5,393 nt of DNA. Source: an uncultured Actinomycetes bacterium (GTDB lineage Bacteria > Actinomycetota > Actinomycetes > S36-B12). The notes below the pieces were generated by a model that was given only the letters and a program-made list of their open reading frames with translations, was not told where the DNA came from and made no database searches. Where the stretch lies: the NCBI GenBank assembly GCA_903918595.1, contig CAIXFB010000199.1:1-5393 (forward strand), read 5' to 3'. How positions within the stretch are numbered: position 1 is the first letter of the stretch; every line of letters starts with the position of its first letter. This document shows, in pieces, positions 4,867 through 5,393 of this stretch. Position numbers and translations under genes: made by a program.

Positions 4867-5393
4867 TCAGTCAGCCACGCCGCCAGCGCGCACATACCAA
4901 TTCCGTAATTCTGCAAATCCCTCATCCAAGGAAACCTCCGGGCGCCAATCCAACGCCTGTCTGGTGTCGCGCTGATCGAACCAGTGGGCGGTGGCCAACT
5001 GCTCGGCAAGGAAACGGGTCATGGGTGGCTCCGTGCGCCTGCCGGAAAGTCGCCAGACTCCCTCAACCATCGCGCCGGCAACGTACGCAGCCGGGTACGG
5101 GATGGAACGCGAGGGCGCCGGCAATCCAGCGGCCGACACAATTCGGGTCACCAATTCCGCCACCGTGCGCGGCTCTCCGTTGGACACAACAAAAGCTCGC
5201 CCATTCACATCTGCCCGGCCAACTCGCTCAAGTCCGGACACAACGGCTGAGCCGACATTTATTGAATATGTGCTGTCAATCAATGCACGGCCGTGGTCAA
5301 TAAGAACTAATCGACCTGATCGAGCGCGATCAACAATCCGACCGACAAGTTGTTCATCACCTGGTCCCCACACCAGATGCGGCCTGATAGCAA
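4867..5393 (-). CDS. Extended SDR, 3-beta-HSD/OleD-type NAD(P)-dependent dehydrogenase (C-terminal part)
   Basis: The right window edge cuts this gene; about 174 C-terminal residues are visible and the frame runs open to base 5393. The N-terminal Rossmann fold with its glycine-rich motif and the catalytic YxxxK lie outside the window. The visible part begins AIRPHLVWGPGD, the conserved substrate-domain motif of extended short-chain dehydrogenases of the 3-beta-hydroxysteroid dehydrogenase group. It continues with GRLVLIDHGRALIDSTYSINV, a FVVSNGEPRT motif, and EPPMTRFLAEQLATAHWFD, followed by the C-terminal LDWRPEVSLDEGF segment. This combination is typical of the family that includes OleD, the 2-alkyl-3-oxoalkanoate reductase of long-chain olefin synthesis, but sterol or sugar substrates are equally possible without neighbours to the right. 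The final TGA is at 4867-4869, followed by the shared hairpin. Confidence 0.9.
   Translation of the reverse strand, partial: AIRPHLVWGPGDEQLVGRIVDRARSGRLVLIDHGRALIDSTYSINVGSAVVSGLERVGRADVNGRAFVVSNGEPRTVAELVTRIVSAAGLPAPSRSIPYPAAYVAGAMVEGVWRLSGRRTEPPMTRFLAEQLATAHWFDQRDTRQALDWRPEVSLDEGFAELRNWYVRAGGVAD

Noticed and set aside
4867..5303. Rightward frame of 146 codons opposite the dehydrogenase
   Set aside because: It is antisense to a gene with clear SDR motifs, and its product is rich in Pro, Arg and Gln, typical of a shadow frame.

Overview
The window looks like chromosomal DNA from an actinobacterium of moderate GC (mid-50s percent, judged by eye). Three things point there. The tRNA-guanine transglycosylase has the long actinobacterial form, including an insertion after the DSGGFQ motif and a 'GFGIGGA-E-K' loop. 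The tRNA gene does not encode its CCA end. One gene, and perhaps a second, appears to start at or next to its own transcription start (leaderless), which is common in this phylum. No genus can be named from these data, and there are no insertion sequences, phage genes or CRISPR arrays.

Layout, left to right. Bases 24-338 (+) hold a small proline-rich protein with two membrane segments, whose 3' end overlaps the convergent gene at 295-1164 (-), a YihY/BrkB family membrane protein. A 47-base gap separates the start of that gene from tRNA-Arg(CCG) at 1212-1284 (+). The ATG of a YhhQ-type queuosine-precursor transporter (1286-1981, +) lies one base beyond the mature tRNA end. Its 3' end overlaps by 22 bases the convergent gene tgt (1960-3186, -), which encodes the base-exchange enzyme of the queuosine pathway. 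An MFS transporter gene (3229-4458, -) lies just upstream of tgt on the same strand and probably shares its transcript. The 408-base gap from 4459 to 4866 has no convincing protein gene. It holds the MFS promoter, an AT-rich palindrome, a candidate rightward promoter, a G/A-rich stretch that folds into nested helices, and a perfect 15-bp hairpin terminator, which together suggest an unrecognised small RNA of about 250 nt. The window ends in the C-terminal part of an extended short-chain dehydrogenase of the 3-beta-HSD/OleD type (4867 to beyond 5393, -).

How the genes fit together. The clear functional unit is the transporter yhhQ plus tgt: one imports a 7-deazaguanine (preQ0, preQ1 or queuine), the other exchanges it for guanine at position 34 of tRNAs with GUN anticodons. 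The pair converge tail to tail. The TGT substrate loop is neither the usual bacterial nor the eukaryotic sequence, so which base is salvaged is open. The most unusual features are the tRNA-transporter junction, where a terminator-like hairpin sits inside the first 16 codons, the altered TGT loop, and the candidate small RNA.
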